A DNA stretch of 53,739 nucleotides from assembly GCA_017617355.1 (NCBI GenBank), contig JAFZWI010000021.1, forward strand, positions 1-53,739, given 5' to 3'. Below the pieces are notes generated by a model. The model ran no database searches, was not told the origin of the DNA, and saw only the letters and a list, made by a program, of their open reading frames with translations. The translations under genes and the position numbers were made by a program. Shown here in pieces: positions 46,134-53,739 of this stretch. The stretch is from Salinivirgaceae bacterium (lineage in GTDB: Bacteria; Bacteroidota; Bacteroidia; Bacteroidales; SZUA-534). Within the stretch, counting starts at the first letter, position 1, and every line of letters begins with the position of its first letter.

Positions 46134-46370
46134 TTATTTTGAATTGATTATCTTGATAATTTCCTCAATGCTTTTGCTCGAGTTGGGCATGATGCTCTCG
46201 GGAACAGGCTTGCCGGTTGCCTGTGCTGCTAAAAAGCGCTTACATGTTTTGTATTTACCCGGTACCAGGCAGTACATATTCTTATAAGCCAAATCGGCAA
46301 AATCATTCACCAGAATGCCCTTCACGAAAATTGGGCATTTATCAAGATTTTTACAAACATCATTCTCCAT
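46134..46370 (-). CDS. Small four-cysteine protein
   Basis: The 78-residue protein has Cys at 6, 12, 34 and 43 in the pattern C-x5-CPIF ... YC-x8-C, then a helical tail with SIEEIIKIINSK. This resembles the short Cys motif CxxxxKCPFF...YC...C found beside or inside regulatory proteins of Bacteroidota and other phyla, and it may bind metal or form disulfides. That comparison is from memory. It converges with the GH13 gene with 12 nt between stops and is the only gene on its strand for several kilobases. Confidence 0.7.
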   Translation of the reverse strand: MENDVCKNLDKCPIFVKGILVNDFADLAYKNMYCLVPGKYKTCKRFLAAQATGKPVPESIMPNSSKSIEEIIKIINSK

Positions 46371-46562
46371 TGTTACCTTTTTTTTGTTTCCCAGTCACGA
46401 ACATACGAAAAAATAATAATAAGGATACAATTTTGATGAAAAAAAGTGAAATAATGGGGTGTTACGAGTATTGTAAGTCGTAAAACGAGCATCACGACCA
46501 ATTGGCCGTTGAATTACCGTCCACAATGGTGTTCTTTTGTTGAAGAAACGATATAACACAAA

Positions 46563-46797
46563 ATGACACTACAGGAAAAACTCGGCAAAACCATTATTCA
46601 GCTACGCAAGCAGCGCGGCTTGGCGCAAGAGAAATTCGCCAATGACGCGGAAATCGACCGCCGATATATGAATTTGTGTGCCCGAAGGAAACAACAAAAA
46701 GACCCACGAAGGTTTCCCCGAAGACCCGACACGCCTTCCCGAGTTTTACAATGGAACATACCAATATCTCAAATCATTAGGATTGAAAGAATTGTGA
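46563..46797 (+). pseudogene. Remnant: XRE-type HTH start joined to the tail of another gene
   Basis: ATG 46563 opens an XRE-type helix-turn-helix (LGKTIIQLRKQRGLAQEKFANDAEIDRRYM), but after about 36 residues the frame becomes Arg/Gln-rich and unlike the family. From 46672 a different frame reads VPEGNNKKTHEGFPEDPTRL and then EFYNGTYQYLKSLGLKEL, ending at TGA 46795-46797. That text looks like a genuine protein C-terminus. I infer that a deletion joined the 5' end of a regulator to the 3' end of an unrelated gene. In the 457-nt space between the flanking genes I see nothing else coding. Confidence 0.6.
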
Positions 46798-46823
46798 TAC
46801 AATCTTGCAAAATTGTAAGTTTG
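46792..46823 (+). promoter_or_regulatory. Possible promoter of the Nudix gene
   Basis: TTG (46792-46794) and TAAGTTTG (46816-46823) are 21 nt apart, fitting the Bacteroidota consensus. The -7 box ends 4 nt before ATG 46828, so transcription would begin at or next to the start codon. Confidence 0.45.
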
Positions 46824-46827
46824 CACT

Positions 46828-47214
46828 ATGAAACAAATCCAAGTCTCCGCCGCAATAATCCACGACAACGCAGGCTGCATTTTTGCTACGCAGCGTGGAT
46901 ATGGCGATATGGAGGGCGGTTGGGAGTTTCCTGGCGGAAAGATTGAACCGGGCGAGACACCCGAAGCTGCCTTACAGCGCGAAATACGTGAAGAGTTAGA
47001 CACCGACATCGCTGTTGAACGCCTTCTGAAAACAGTTGAATGGGACTATCCGGCGTTTCATCTGACAATGCACTGCTACCTTTGCCACGTGGTTAGTGGC
47101 TCGCTCATATTGAAAGAGCACGAAGCTGCTAAATGGTTGTCGGCAAACGAACTCGACAGCATGGCATGGTTGCCAGCTGATAGGGTAGTTGTCGATTTGA
47201 TAAAGACAACATAG
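46828..47214 (+). CDS. Nudix hydrolase, MutT-like
   Basis: The 128-residue cytosolic enzyme has a full Nudix box, GGKIEPGETPEAALQREIREEL, in the normal position (about 36-58). The opening KQIQVSAAIIHDNAGCIFATQRGYGDMEGGWEFPGGK is typical of MutT-type 8-oxo-dGTP diphosphatases and related CTP pyrophosphohydrolases. It removes pyrophosphate from nucleotide triphosphates, probably oxidised ones, to protect DNA. Flanked by a decayed gene and a secreted protein; no operon partner is evident. Confidence 0.92.
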   Translation: MKQIQVSAAIIHDNAGCIFATQRGYGDMEGGWEFPGGKIEPGETPEAALQREIREELDTDIAVERLLKTVEWDYPAFHLTMHCYLCHVVSGSLILKEHEAAKWLSANELDSMAWLPADRVVVDLIKTT

Positions 47215-47304
47215 ATAATTGTGGTGCGTAAGTCCAGCCAGTGTTGTTAATGGTGGCAAAATGCAATAATCTATCTCGCAAATGATTAACAATAAAAAAA
47301 TGTA

Positions 47305-47312
47305 TATCTTTG
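47305..47312 (+). promoter_or_regulatory. Possible promoter -7 box before the helical secreted protein
   Basis: TATCTTTG fits TAnnTTTG and lies 29 nt before ATG 47342. The -33 position has no good TTTG. Confidence 0.42.
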
Positions 47313-47341
47313 AGAATGTTTAATCATAAAATTGCTGAACT

Positions 47342-48364
47342 ATGAAGAAGCTTTTACTTTCCGTTATGTGCGTTGCTGCATGTGCTTTCACCGCCAACGC
47401 GCAATTTGGCAGTAGCATGTTGAAACAGGCTGCAAGCAAAGCCGCACAAAGAACCACCGAGAAAGCCATTGACAAAGCCACCGATAAGGCTGTCGATGCA
47501 ATCGATAAAGAAATTGACAAAGGTACGCAAAGCGAGCCGGCTCAAGAGTCACCGGCACAATCTCAGTCGCAATCGCAATCTCAGACCCAGTCGCAAGAGC
47601 CGGTGCAACCTCAGTCGATTGTCGATATAATGAAACGGCTGCCTGCAATACCAACCGTTCAGCAACTGACAAGCTACAAGTCGGCCGAGCTTAACGAGCA
47701 GACAATCAGACTGCTGTCGAGTCCGGTTACAACATTCAAAACCCAATCGGCATCGTTGATGATTGAAGCGCTGGCATTCTCGTACACCCTCGATAGCGCC
47801 ACTTTGACAGAGGCAGTCTACAAAAATGCAGAACTGATGACAGGCTTGAGTCGCGAGGAGTTGGACAAGCTGGCCGAAATGTCGGAGGAGGAGCAACAAG
47901 CCTATCTCGCAACACATTACAGACAAGGACAGGCCGAGGCTGCAATTATGGAGCAGGCGCTTGACGCAAGCAAATATTTGGAGCCTCTGCAACCTATGAT
48001 TGACGAGTGGGAAGCGATAGGGAAGAAGGTAGATAAGATATTTGAAGAAGCTGACAATCAGTGCAAACCGATATATGCCAAATACGCCAAGGACCTTGAG
48101 TCGGAGGATGCGGCTTCTTACAAGTCGGCGGCACTTAAATACTATGGCGAGGTTGCCCCAATCTTACGCAAAGCTGTAATCGAAGCCATGAAGATACGAA
48201 TGGACGAGCAGATTCCGGCAGCAGAGAAAATTGAGAAGGAAATGGTGCCAATCCGTGCTCAGCATCAAGATTTGATTTCGGCTTTGCTTAACTATCCGCA
48301 AATGACTGCATCGCAGTATTTTACCGATGCCATGCGAATGTTTGATATTCCTACATATAAATAG
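47342..48364 (+). CDS. Secreted helical protein of unknown function
   Basis: The 340-residue protein has a clear signal peptide ending ANAQ. Next comes an Ala/Lys/Asp-rich amphipathic helix (KAIDKATDKAVDAIDKEIDK), then a Gln/Ser tract (SQSQSQSQTQSQ, about residues 74-86), then a largely helical domain (about 95-340) with many Glu, Ala and Lys. No known domain or catalytic motif is apparent. It should be periplasmic or exported. It has a terminator after it and appears to be transcribed alone. Confidence 0.75.
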   Translation: MKKLLLSVMCVAACAFTANAQFGSSMLKQAASKAAQRTTEKAIDKATDKAVDAIDKEIDKGTQSEPAQESPAQSQSQSQSQTQSQEPVQPQSIVDIMKRLPAIPTVQQLTSYKSAELNEQTIRLLSSPVTTFKTQSASLMIEALAFSYTLDSATLTEAVYKNAELMTGLSREELDKLAEMSEEEQQAYLATHYRQGQAEAAIMEQALDASKYLEPLQPMIDEWEAIGKKVDKIFEEADNQCKPIYAKYAKDLESEDAASYKSAALKYYGEVAPILRKAVIEAMKIRMDEQIPAAEKIEKEMVPIRAQHQDLISALLNYPQMTASQYFTDAMRMFDIPTYK

Positions 48365-48386
48365 ACGGAAAACGTTGCACTATCTG

Positions 48387-48430
48387 ACACCATATCACGC
48401 CTTAATACAAAGGCTGGTATGGTGTTTTTA
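48387..48430 (+). terminator. Terminator after the helical secreted protein
   Basis: ACACCATA (48387-48394) pairs with TATGGTGT (48418-48425), with a GCC/GGC inner pair, and is followed by TTTTT. Confidence 0.72.
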
Positions 48431-48446
48431 ATTTAAACACAAATCT

Positions 48447-48959
48447 ATGCCCGACCCGTTAACACCCGAACAACGCCACTATTGTATGTCGCGGATTCAC
48501 AGCCGCAACACTAAGCCCGAACTGAAGGTGCGCCAGTGGCTTTGGATGCGCGGCTACCGATACAGGCTCAATGTGCGCAGCGTGCCGGGCAAACCAGATG
48601 TGGTGATGCGCCGTTACCGTACGGCAATCTTTGTAAACGGCTGCTTCTGGCACGGTCACGACGGTTGCGACAAGTTCAGTATGCCAAAAAGCAACGTGGA
48701 GTTCTGGCAGGCAAAAATCAACCGTAACCGCGAGCGCGACCAGCAGAATTACCAGATATTGCAGCAGAACGGCTGGCAGGTGATTGTGGTTTGGGAATGT
48801 CAACTCACACCAGCCCGTTTCGAGCATACAATGTGGGAAGTTGAAATTCTGCTCAATCGCAACTTCTTAGCTATCAATAACAAGCTTCGTACTTACGCTC
48901 TGCCTGATGAAGAACCTATGCCAATAGCCGCAGAACCGGAAACGAAGTACGGGGAATAA
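48447..48959 (+). CDS. vsr: Very-short-patch repair endonuclease Vsr
   Basis: The 170-residue enzyme nicks DNA at T:G mismatches that arise from deamination of 5-methylcytosine. Diagnostic segments are MSRIHSRNTKPELKVRQWLW, the catalytic Asp in VPGKPDVVMRRY, the block AIFVNGCFWHGHDGC with zinc-binding Cys and His residues, and NGWQVIVVWECQL. Length is slightly above the usual 130-155 because of a C-terminal tail. Vsr is usually beside a cytosine-5 DNA methyltransferase, but none is in this window. Isolated vsr genes are common after horizontal transfer. Confidence 0.95.
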   Translation: MPDPLTPEQRHYCMSRIHSRNTKPELKVRQWLWMRGYRYRLNVRSVPGKPDVVMRRYRTAIFVNGCFWHGHDGCDKFSMPKSNVEFWQAKINRNRERDQQNYQILQQNGWQVIVVWECQLTPARFEHTMWEVEILLNRNFLAINNKLRTYALPDEEPMPIAAEPETKYGE

Positions 48960-48978
48960 CGCTGACACTGACGCTAAC

Positions 48979-49025
48979 AAAAAAACGTAAACAGCAGTGG
49001 TACACCCATTTGCCATTTACGTTTC
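48979..49025 (-). terminator. Terminator after proS
   Basis: On the minus strand AACGTAAA and TTTACGTT form a stem around a 23-nt loop, followed by TTTTTT. It lies in the 87-nt gap between the convergent vsr and proS genes. Confidence 0.65.
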
Positions 49026-49046
49026 TTATCAACTTATGGCTTATGC

Positions 49047-50519
49047 CTAATAAGCTATTGCAAACAACACGCGCTGCTTCGACGGTTTGCCGGTCAGGAT
49101 GCACTTGCCTTCCTCGAGCGGGTTGCCCAACGGAATGCAGCGGATGGTGGCCTTTGTTTTCTCTTTGATAGCAACCTCGGTTTCTGTGGTGCCATCCCAG
49201 TGAGCCGACACAAAACCGCCCTTCTCGAGAGCAGCCTCAAATTCTTCCCAAGTGTCAACTTTGGTGATGTTGGCAGTGCGGAAATCGAGAGCTTTCTTAT
49301 AGATGTTAGCCTGAATGTCGTCCATCAGCTTGGTGCAGATGTCAATGGCCTGGTCAATTGGATAAGTCTCTTTCTCGAGAGTGTCGCGGCGGGCAATCTC
49401 AACGGTGCCGTTCTCAAGGTCGCGGGCGCCGAAGGCGATGCGTACAGGAACGCCTTGCAACTCGTATTGAGCGAATTTCCAGCCCGGTTTCTGAGTGTCG
49501 CGGTCGTCGAATTTCACTGACAGGCCTTTAGCCTCAAGGTCGGCTTTGAGTTTGTTGCCAAGCTCGCGCATTTTGGCGTTCTCCTCGTCGCCTTTGAAGA
49601 TAGGCACGATAACTACTTGAATCGGAGCAAGTTTCGGCGGCAACACAAGACCGTTGTCGTCGGAATGCGACATTATAAGCGCACCCATCAAACGGGTCGA
49701 AACGCCCCAGCTTGTAGCCCAAACCAACTCTTGTTTGCCCTCTTTGTTCAGGAATTTCACATCGAACGCTTTCGCGAAATTCTGCCCCAAGAAGTGCGAC
49801 GTTCCGGCTTGCAGAGCCTTACCGTCCTGCATCAGAGCCTCGATGCAATAAGTGTCGAGGGCACCGGCGAAACGCTCGTTGGCGGTCTTCACGCCTTTGA
49901 TAACCGGCACGGCCATAAACTCCTCAGCAAATTTGGCATAAACATCAAGCATCTTGCGAGCCTCAGCCTCGGCCTCCTCTTTGGTGGCGTGGGCGGTGTG
50001 GCCTTCCTGCCAAAGAAATTCGGCTGTGCGAAGGAACAAGCGTGTGCGCATCTCCCAGCGAACCACGTTGGCCCATTGGTTGCAGAGAATCGGAAGGTCG
50101 CGGTACGACTGAATCCAGTTTTTATATGTGCTCCAGATGATAGTCTCCGATGTTGGGCGGACAATCAGCTCCTCCTCGAGTTTTGCTGCGGGGTCAACAA
50201 TCACGCCCGATCCGTCGGGATTGGTTTTCAGGCGGTAGTGAGTAACCACAGCGCACTCTTTGGCAAAGCCCTCTACGTGGTCGGCCTCGCGGCTAAGGAA
50301 CGATTTCGGGATGAACAGCGGAAAATATGCGTTTACGTGTCCTGTGTCCTTAAACATCTTGTCGAGAGCGTCGTGCATCTTCTCCCAAATTGCATATCCA
50401 TAAGGTTTTATCACCATACAGCCCCTGACTGCTGAGTTCTCGGCCAAGTCGGCTTTTACAACCAATTCGTTGTACCATTGCGAATAATTCTCGCTTCTTG
50501 ATGTTAAAAATTTGCCCAT
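49047..50519 (-). CDS. proS: Prolyl-tRNA synthetase, archaeal/eukaryotic type
   Basis: The 490-residue class II synthetase charges tRNA-Pro. Motif 1 region [19 protein letters not shown], motif 2 block [22 protein letters not shown], the RPTSETIIW segment and motif 3 [17 protein letters not shown] are present. A C-terminal anticodon-binding domain (about 280-400) and a terminal extension follow; the editing insertion of the E. coli-type enzyme is absent. This is the form usual in Bacteroidota. The start at 50519 matches the conserved N-terminus. Confidence 0.97.
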   Translation of the reverse strand: MGKFLTSRSENYSQWYNELVVKADLAENSAVRGCMVIKPYGYAIWEKMHDALDKMFKDTGHVNAYFPLFIPKSFLSREADHVEGFAKECAVVTHYRLKTNPDGSGVIVDPAAKLEEELIVRPTSETIIWSTYKNWIQSYRDLPILCNQWANVVRWEMRTRLFLRTAEFLWQEGHTAHATKEEAEAEARKMLDVYAKFAEEFMAVPVIKGVKTANERFAGALDTYCIEALMQDGKALQAGTSHFLGQNFAKAFDVKFLNKEGKQELVWATSWGVSTRLMGALIMSHSDDNGLVLPPKLAPIQVVIVPIFKGDEENAKMRELGNKLKADLEAKGLSVKFDDRDTQKPGWKFAQYELQGVPVRIAFGARDLENGTVEIARRDTLEKETYPIDQAIDICTKLMDDIQANIYKKALDFRTANITKVDTWEEFEAALEKGGFVSAHWDGTTETEVAIKEKTKATIRCIPLGNPLEEGKCILTGKPSKQRVLFAIAY

Positions 50520-50569
50520 CGTTATTTTATTTAATACTTTTATATAGATTTTTGCGTTATAACAGTGTG

Positions 50570-50601
50570 CAAAATTAAAAGTTTTACGTAAAACATTACA
50601 A
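50570..50601 (-). promoter_or_regulatory. Promoter of proS
   Basis: On the minus strand TTG (50601-50599) and TAATTTTG (50577-50570) are 21 nt apart, fitting the Bacteroidota consensus. Transcription would start near 50563, leaving a leader of about 44 nt. Confidence 0.6.
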
Positions 50602-50603
50602 CT

Positions 50604-51842
50604 ATGAAAAATCTGACTTTATTATTAGTAGCGACGGCGGCAATGGGATTTGCGGCCTCGTGTGGTTCAACAGCCGGATTGTCTGGTTATTATTACGATG
50701 ACGTTTATTTTAATCCAAAAACTGATTATCATATAGCTGACAATCAGTCAGCTAATAACAATTCTGTTGCAGCGCAGCCTGCTGTTGTCGACCGCAGCTA
50801 TGACGCTGATGCGTCTGATTCAAATGATGTCGAAGAAGTTGAGGTAGGGGAGTATGAACGCCGTTTGGCCCGCTTCAGCGATGATTATCAGGGTAAGTAT
50901 TTTGAAGAAGGTGAAACAGATTCCGAGCCTGTTAATGTGAACATCTATCTTGGCTACGGCTATCGCAGCTGGTTGTGGGACTATCCGTATTATTCGTGGC
51001 GCTACGATTGGTACGGTTATTATCCGCATCACTACTATCGGCATTGGTATTATCCTTACTCATATTCTTATTGGTATTATGGCTATTACGACCCATGGTA
51101 TTATCACCACTATTATCCGTATGTGGCTTACTATCGTCCGTATTATAGTCATCATCATCACCATTATGCTTTTTCGCGCGACAATGATTACAAACCTCGC
51201 AATCATCAGTACGGGCAGCGTCATACGATTGGCGGCGGCACGGTTTCTCGCGACAAAAGCTCGGGTGTGAGCGGTGGTGGTGCTTCGGTGGCACACTCTT
51301 CGGGAGTGGCTGGCGGTGCTCCAACAACCAAATCGGTACGCGGACGTGTGGCTCCTTCGCAGAGCGATGTCAACTCAGCAAATGCTACACGCAGCAGCTC
51401 TGCAACAACTACGCAGCGTTCAACATCAACTTCGACAAAGGCGACAAACGCAACACGTCGTACGGTTTATAACAATCAGAACAGTCAGGTGCGGAGTGGT
51501 AATACGACAAATACGACACGCTCGTCGAACTCAAATTCGGTTAAGCGCTCAAGCAGCCAGACGAGCTCGCCAAGCAACGCAACACGCCGCTCGAATTATA
51601 GCAATCCGAGCAACCAGGTGCGTAGCAGTAGCAGCACATCAAACACTACTCGTTCCTACAATTCGAGCTCGTCGTCACGTAGTAGCAGCAGTAGCACACC
51701 TTCGCGTTCTAGTTACACACCTTCGCGTTCAAGCTATACACCGTCGAGCAGCTCATCGGGCAGCAGTTTCAGCGGCGGTTCACGTAGCGGCAGTGGTGGC
51801 TCATCGCACAGCAGTGGTGGGGGCAGTCGCGGACGTCGTTAG
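50604..51842 (+). CDS. Tyr/His/Trp-rich lipoprotein with Ser/Thr-rich repeat tail
   Basis: The 412-residue protein has a lipoprotein signal with lipobox ASC at Cys20. An acidic region (about 45-105) is followed by an aromatic block (about 115-195) in which Tyr, Trp and His make up most residues, including HHHHHY. The second half is almost entirely Ser, Thr, Asn, Arg and Gly and holds two 43-residue repeats starting NATRR. There is no known domain. The aromatic/His part could bind metal or carbohydrate, and the tail looks disordered and could be glycosylated. The FadL porin gene follows after 18 nt. Confidence 0.85.
   Translation: MKNLTLLLVATAAMGFAASCGSTAGLSGYYYDDVYFNPKTDYHIADNQSANNNSVAAQPAVVDRSYDADASDSNDVEEVEVGEYERRLARFSDDYQGKYFEEGETDSEPVNVNIYLGYGYRSWLWDYPYYSWRYDWYGYYPHHYYRHWYYPYSYSYWYYGYYDPWYYHHYYPYVAYYRPYYSHHHHHYAFSRDNDYKPRNHQYGQRHTIGGGTVSRDKSSGVSGGGASVAHSSGVAGGAPTTKSVRGRVAPSQSDVNSANATRSSSATTTQRSTSTSTKATNATRRTVYNNQNSQVRSGNTTNTTRSSNSNSVKRSSSQTSSPSNATRRSNYSNPSNQVRSSSSTSNTTRSYNSSSSSRSSSSSTPSRSSYTPSRSSYTPSSSSSGSSFSGGSRSGSGGSSHSSGGGSRGRR
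51447..51704 (+). repeat. Two 129-nt direct repeats inside the Ser-rich lipoprotein gene
   Basis: Copies at 51447-51575 and 51576-51704 each encode 43 residues that open NATRR, contain N-x-QVRS and end in a Ser-rich run. They are diverged at the DNA level but in frame and adjacent, so they probably arose by tandem duplication. Confidence 0.65.
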
Positions 51843-51860
51843 TTTGACACTTAAAAACTG

Positions 51861-53315
51861 TTGAAAATGAAAAAGATACTTTTATTAATGCTTTGCGCTA
51901 CATCGATGTATGGTATGGCGCAAAATGCCGATGATGCGATTCGTTACTCGAATGTGAATCCATTGGGAACGGCCAAGTTTATATCAATGGCAGGCGCATC
52001 AGGCGCGCTTGGTGCCGATTTCTCGTCAATAACTATAAATCCGGCAGGTCTGGCAATATATCGGACCGACCAGATTTCAGTGTCGCCAGAATGGACAAAG
52101 GCCAAGGTGAAAGGTTCGTACAATGGCAGCACTAACAATGCTACTAAAAACAGCTTCAATATGTCGAATATTGGCTTTGCCTCGGTGTTTCAAACAGGAA
52201 ACGAAACAGGCTGCAAATCATTCAATTTCTCGTTTTCATATAACCGGACGGCAAACCTTTACCGCAACACGCTCATAAGCGGCTACAACGACTTATCGTC
52301 GGAGCTTGACGGCGAAGTGGCAGCGTTCAACAACTATTTCGACGAGGGCAATGTGTTCTATAAAGCCGATTTGTTCATATATGATTCAATCGATGGCAAA
52401 TACTATAATGAATATCAGCTTGCCGACCGTTATGGAGCTACGCAGACAAAGAGCATTCGCTCGAGTGGTTCTGTAGGAGAGTATTCGTTTGCGCTTGGCG
52501 CCAACTTTAACGAGTCGTTCTATTTTGGTGGTTCTGTCAACATTGTCCGCATCAATTACGAACAGACACAGAAATATAGCGAAGCGTCTGACGATGAGGA
52601 GTTTGACTTGCAAAGCTATAGCGTTACCGACTATTTCCAAAGTCTTGGCCGTGGTTTGAATATGAAACTGGGACTCATCTATTGGCTGAATGAAAACGTG
52701 CGTTTCGGCGCCGCTTTCCATACCCCAACAATCATCGATATGAGCGACGATTATTCAACACGTGTCGAGTCGGCTGTATGGTACACAACCAACGGCTCAA
52801 CCTATGAATTGCAGCAGCAGACAGGCAAATCAAGGGGAGGCTTTGATTGGAATCTGACTTTGCCAGGTAAGTTTGTGGGTAGCGCGGCGTTTGTCTTCCC
52901 CAATATCGGCCTAGTAGATGTCGATTGCGAAGTGATTGACTATTCGGCAACTTCGATGGAGAGCGATGACGGTGATGATGATAATATGGATTTGGTAAAT
53001 AATGCAATATCTGATATTTATCACACCACAGTCAATCTTAGAATAGGAGGTGAGCTGTCGCTTAACGCTTTGGCGTTGCGTGCTGGTTTCGGCTATTACG
53101 GCAGTCCATATGTGAGCAGCGAGGCCAATAAGTCGGCAAGCCAGCAGGTTTACAGCCTTGGCTTGGGTTGGCGCGGTCCGAATGCCTACTTCGATTTCGG
53201 CTACAACATTGCAGCTAAAAAAGAGAAGCATTTCCTGTATGACGATGTCTCGACAATGGCCAGTCTGAACTCGAAGCAAAGCAATGTTGTGTTCACTATT
53301 GGATTCAAATTTTGA
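51861..53315 (+). CDS. FadL/OmpP1/TodX-type outer-membrane transport protein
   Basis: The 484-residue protein has a signal peptide (ending GMAQ) and the FadL-family opening NPLGTAKFISMAGASGALGADFSSITINPAGLAIY. A 14-strand barrel is expected, and the C-terminus SNVVFTIGFKF ends in Phe. FadL-type porins carry hydrophobic molecules across the outer membrane; the substrate here is unknown. Starts at 51861 and 51867 are both possible. It may share a transcript with the Tyr-rich lipoprotein 18 nt upstream. Confidence 0.9.
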   Translation: MKMKKILLLMLCATSMYGMAQNADDAIRYSNVNPLGTAKFISMAGASGALGADFSSITINPAGLAIYRTDQISVSPEWTKAKVKGSYNGSTNNATKNSFNMSNIGFASVFQTGNETGCKSFNFSFSYNRTANLYRNTLISGYNDLSSELDGEVAAFNNYFDEGNVFYKADLFIYDSIDGKYYNEYQLADRYGATQTKSIRSSGSVGEYSFALGANFNESFYFGGSVNIVRINYEQTQKYSEASDDEEFDLQSYSVTDYFQSLGRGLNMKLGLIYWLNENVRFGAAFHTPTIIDMSDDYSTRVESAVWYTTNGSTYELQQQTGKSRGGFDWNLTLPGKFVGSAAFVFPNIGLVDVDCEVIDYSATSMESDDGDDDNMDLVNNAISDIYHTTVNLRIGGELSLNALALRAGFGYYGSPYVSSEANKSASQQVYSLGLGWRGPNAYFDFGYNIAAKKEKHFLYDDVSTMASLNSKQSNVVFTIGFKF

Positions 53316-53333
53316 TTTGAGAGTACACATAAT

Positions 53334-53365
53334 AAAAAAGAGGATTCTAATGAATCCTCTTTTTT
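53334..53365 (+). terminator. Bidirectional terminator between the FadL-type porin and rfbB genes
   Basis: AAAAAAGAGGATTC and GAATCCTCTTTTTT are perfect complements around a 4-nt loop TAAT. The A and T runs on both sides allow termination of both converging genes. Confidence 0.92.
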
Positions 53366-53389
53366 GTTGCTAATTGTCAGATTATGTGA

Positions 53390-53739
53390 CTATTTCCGAT
53401 TCAAATACCATTCCACGGTTTTCAGAATTCCGCTCTCGAAATTCTCATCGGCACGCCAGCCCAACTCCTTCTCAATTTTGGTGGCGTCGATGGCATAGCG
53501 GCGGTCGTGGCCAGCACGGTCTTTAACAAAGGTAATCAGCTCTTTATACGACTTACCGCCAGTGCGCGGACGTTGGTCATCGAGAATGTTACAGATGGTA
53601 TCGACAATCTGCAGGTTGGTACGCTCGTTGCGGCCGCCAATATTATAGGTCTCGCCAGCCTTGCCGCGATGGTAGATAAGGTCGATGCCTGCGCAATGGT
53701 CAATCACATACAACCAGTCGCGGATGTTCTTGCCATCAC
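53390..53739 (-). CDS. rfbB: dTDP-glucose 4,6-dehydratase (C-terminal part, cut by window end)
   Basis: The frame is open to the last base, so the N-terminus with the NAD-binding and catalytic TDE/YxxxK motifs lies outside the window. The visible 116 residues match the C-terminal part of RmlB/RfbB: DGKNIRDWLYVIDHCAGID, GKAGETYNIGGRNERTN, FVKDRAGHDRRYAID and LGWRADENFESGI. This enzyme makes dTDP-4-keto-6-deoxyglucose, a precursor of rhamnose and other deoxysugars in surface polysaccharide. Confidence 0.95.
   Translation of the reverse strand, partial: DGKNIRDWLYVIDHCAGIDLIYHRGKAGETYNIGGRNERTNLQIVDTICNILDDQRPRTGGKSYKELITFVKDRAGHDRRYAIDATKIEKELGWRADENFESGILKTVEWYLNRK

Noticed and set aside
47560..47600. 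Short tandem repeat resembling a CRISPR or regulatory array
   Set aside because: It is the in-frame coding of a Gln/Ser tract (CAR-TCN codons) in a secreted protein; no spacers exist.
49617..50435. 272-residue ORF on the plus strand
   Set aside because: Antisense shadow of proS.
51700..51842. Repeat-rich region as a mobile element end
   Set aside because: No inverted ends or transposase; the repeats are codon-level Ser/Thr/Gly runs.
51274..51864. 196-residue Arg/Ala/His-rich ORF
   Set aside because: Alternate-frame reading of the Ser/Thr repeat region of the lipoprotein gene; composition follows from the repeated codons.
1..53739. tRNA, rRNA, tmRNA or integrase genes marking a genomic island
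   Set aside because: No cloverleaf-like sequence, rRNA stretch, integrase or transposase was found by reading both strands; a covariance-model search would be decisive.

Overview
The window comes from a member of the Bacteroidota, most likely order Bacteroidales. Supporting signs are promoter-like TAnnTTTG/TTTG boxes, few Shine-Dalgarno sites, PD40/OmpA proteins with a PorE-like layout, a FadL-type porin, a TonB-dependent receptor with the Bacteroidales long leader, a DPE2-like glucanotransferase, a eukaryote-like branching enzyme and an archaeal/eukaryotic-type ProRS. No rRNA, tRNA, CRISPR array, insertion sequence or prophage was seen. Gene density is high, and the only gap above 300 nt holds a decayed gene remnant (46563-46797).

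Layout. 1-2691: end of a Fic adenylyltransferase, an orphan LytTR response regulator, a SIMPL protein and a flavodoxin-like lipoprotein. 2809-8842: FtsE, then a two-gene envelope unit (long TPR protein plus outer-membrane beta-barrel). 8876-14017: a 57-residue ORF, trxB, malQ, an LpxL-like acyltransferase and xseB. 14034-22124 (minus): SpoIIE-type phosphatase, DsbD, TonB receptor, iron alcohol dehydrogenase. 22313-30186 (minus): a tight six-gene operon. 30262-38286 (plus): methyltransferase-like protein, TPR protein, a second PorE-like protein, Trk potassium uptake genes, a GH73 glucosaminidase and a lipoprotein. 38366-42217 (minus): fmt, a GH16-like protein lacking its acid/base residue, and a soluble CNBD histidine kinase. 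42369-46121: glycogen branching enzyme and a GH13 amylase. 46134-53739: small Cys protein, XRE remnant, Nudix hydrolase, secreted helical protein, orphan vsr, proS, a Tyr/His/Ser-rich lipoprotein, a FadL porin and the end of rfbB.

The most interesting unit is the operon at 30186-22313. In transcription order it encodes a TPR-PD40-OmpA protein, a YfiR-like periplasmic protein, a CHASE8-like/HAMP hybrid histidine kinase with receiver and Hpt domains, a STAS protein, an AmgK-like sugar kinase fused to the C-terminal domain of RapZ, and a MurU-like nucleotidyltransferase. The first three resemble YfiB-YfiR-YfiN with the diguanylate cyclase replaced by a phosphorelay kinase. The last two look like peptidoglycan-sugar recycling coupled to a GlcN6P-sensing domain. 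I infer an envelope-sensing system coupled to cell-wall precursor salvage. This is inference from domains and gene order only.

A second theme is cytosolic alpha-glucan metabolism (malQ, glgB, GH13 amylase). A third is envelope maintenance (FtsE, TPR and OmpA proteins, LpxL-like acyltransferase, DsbD, GH73, FadL).
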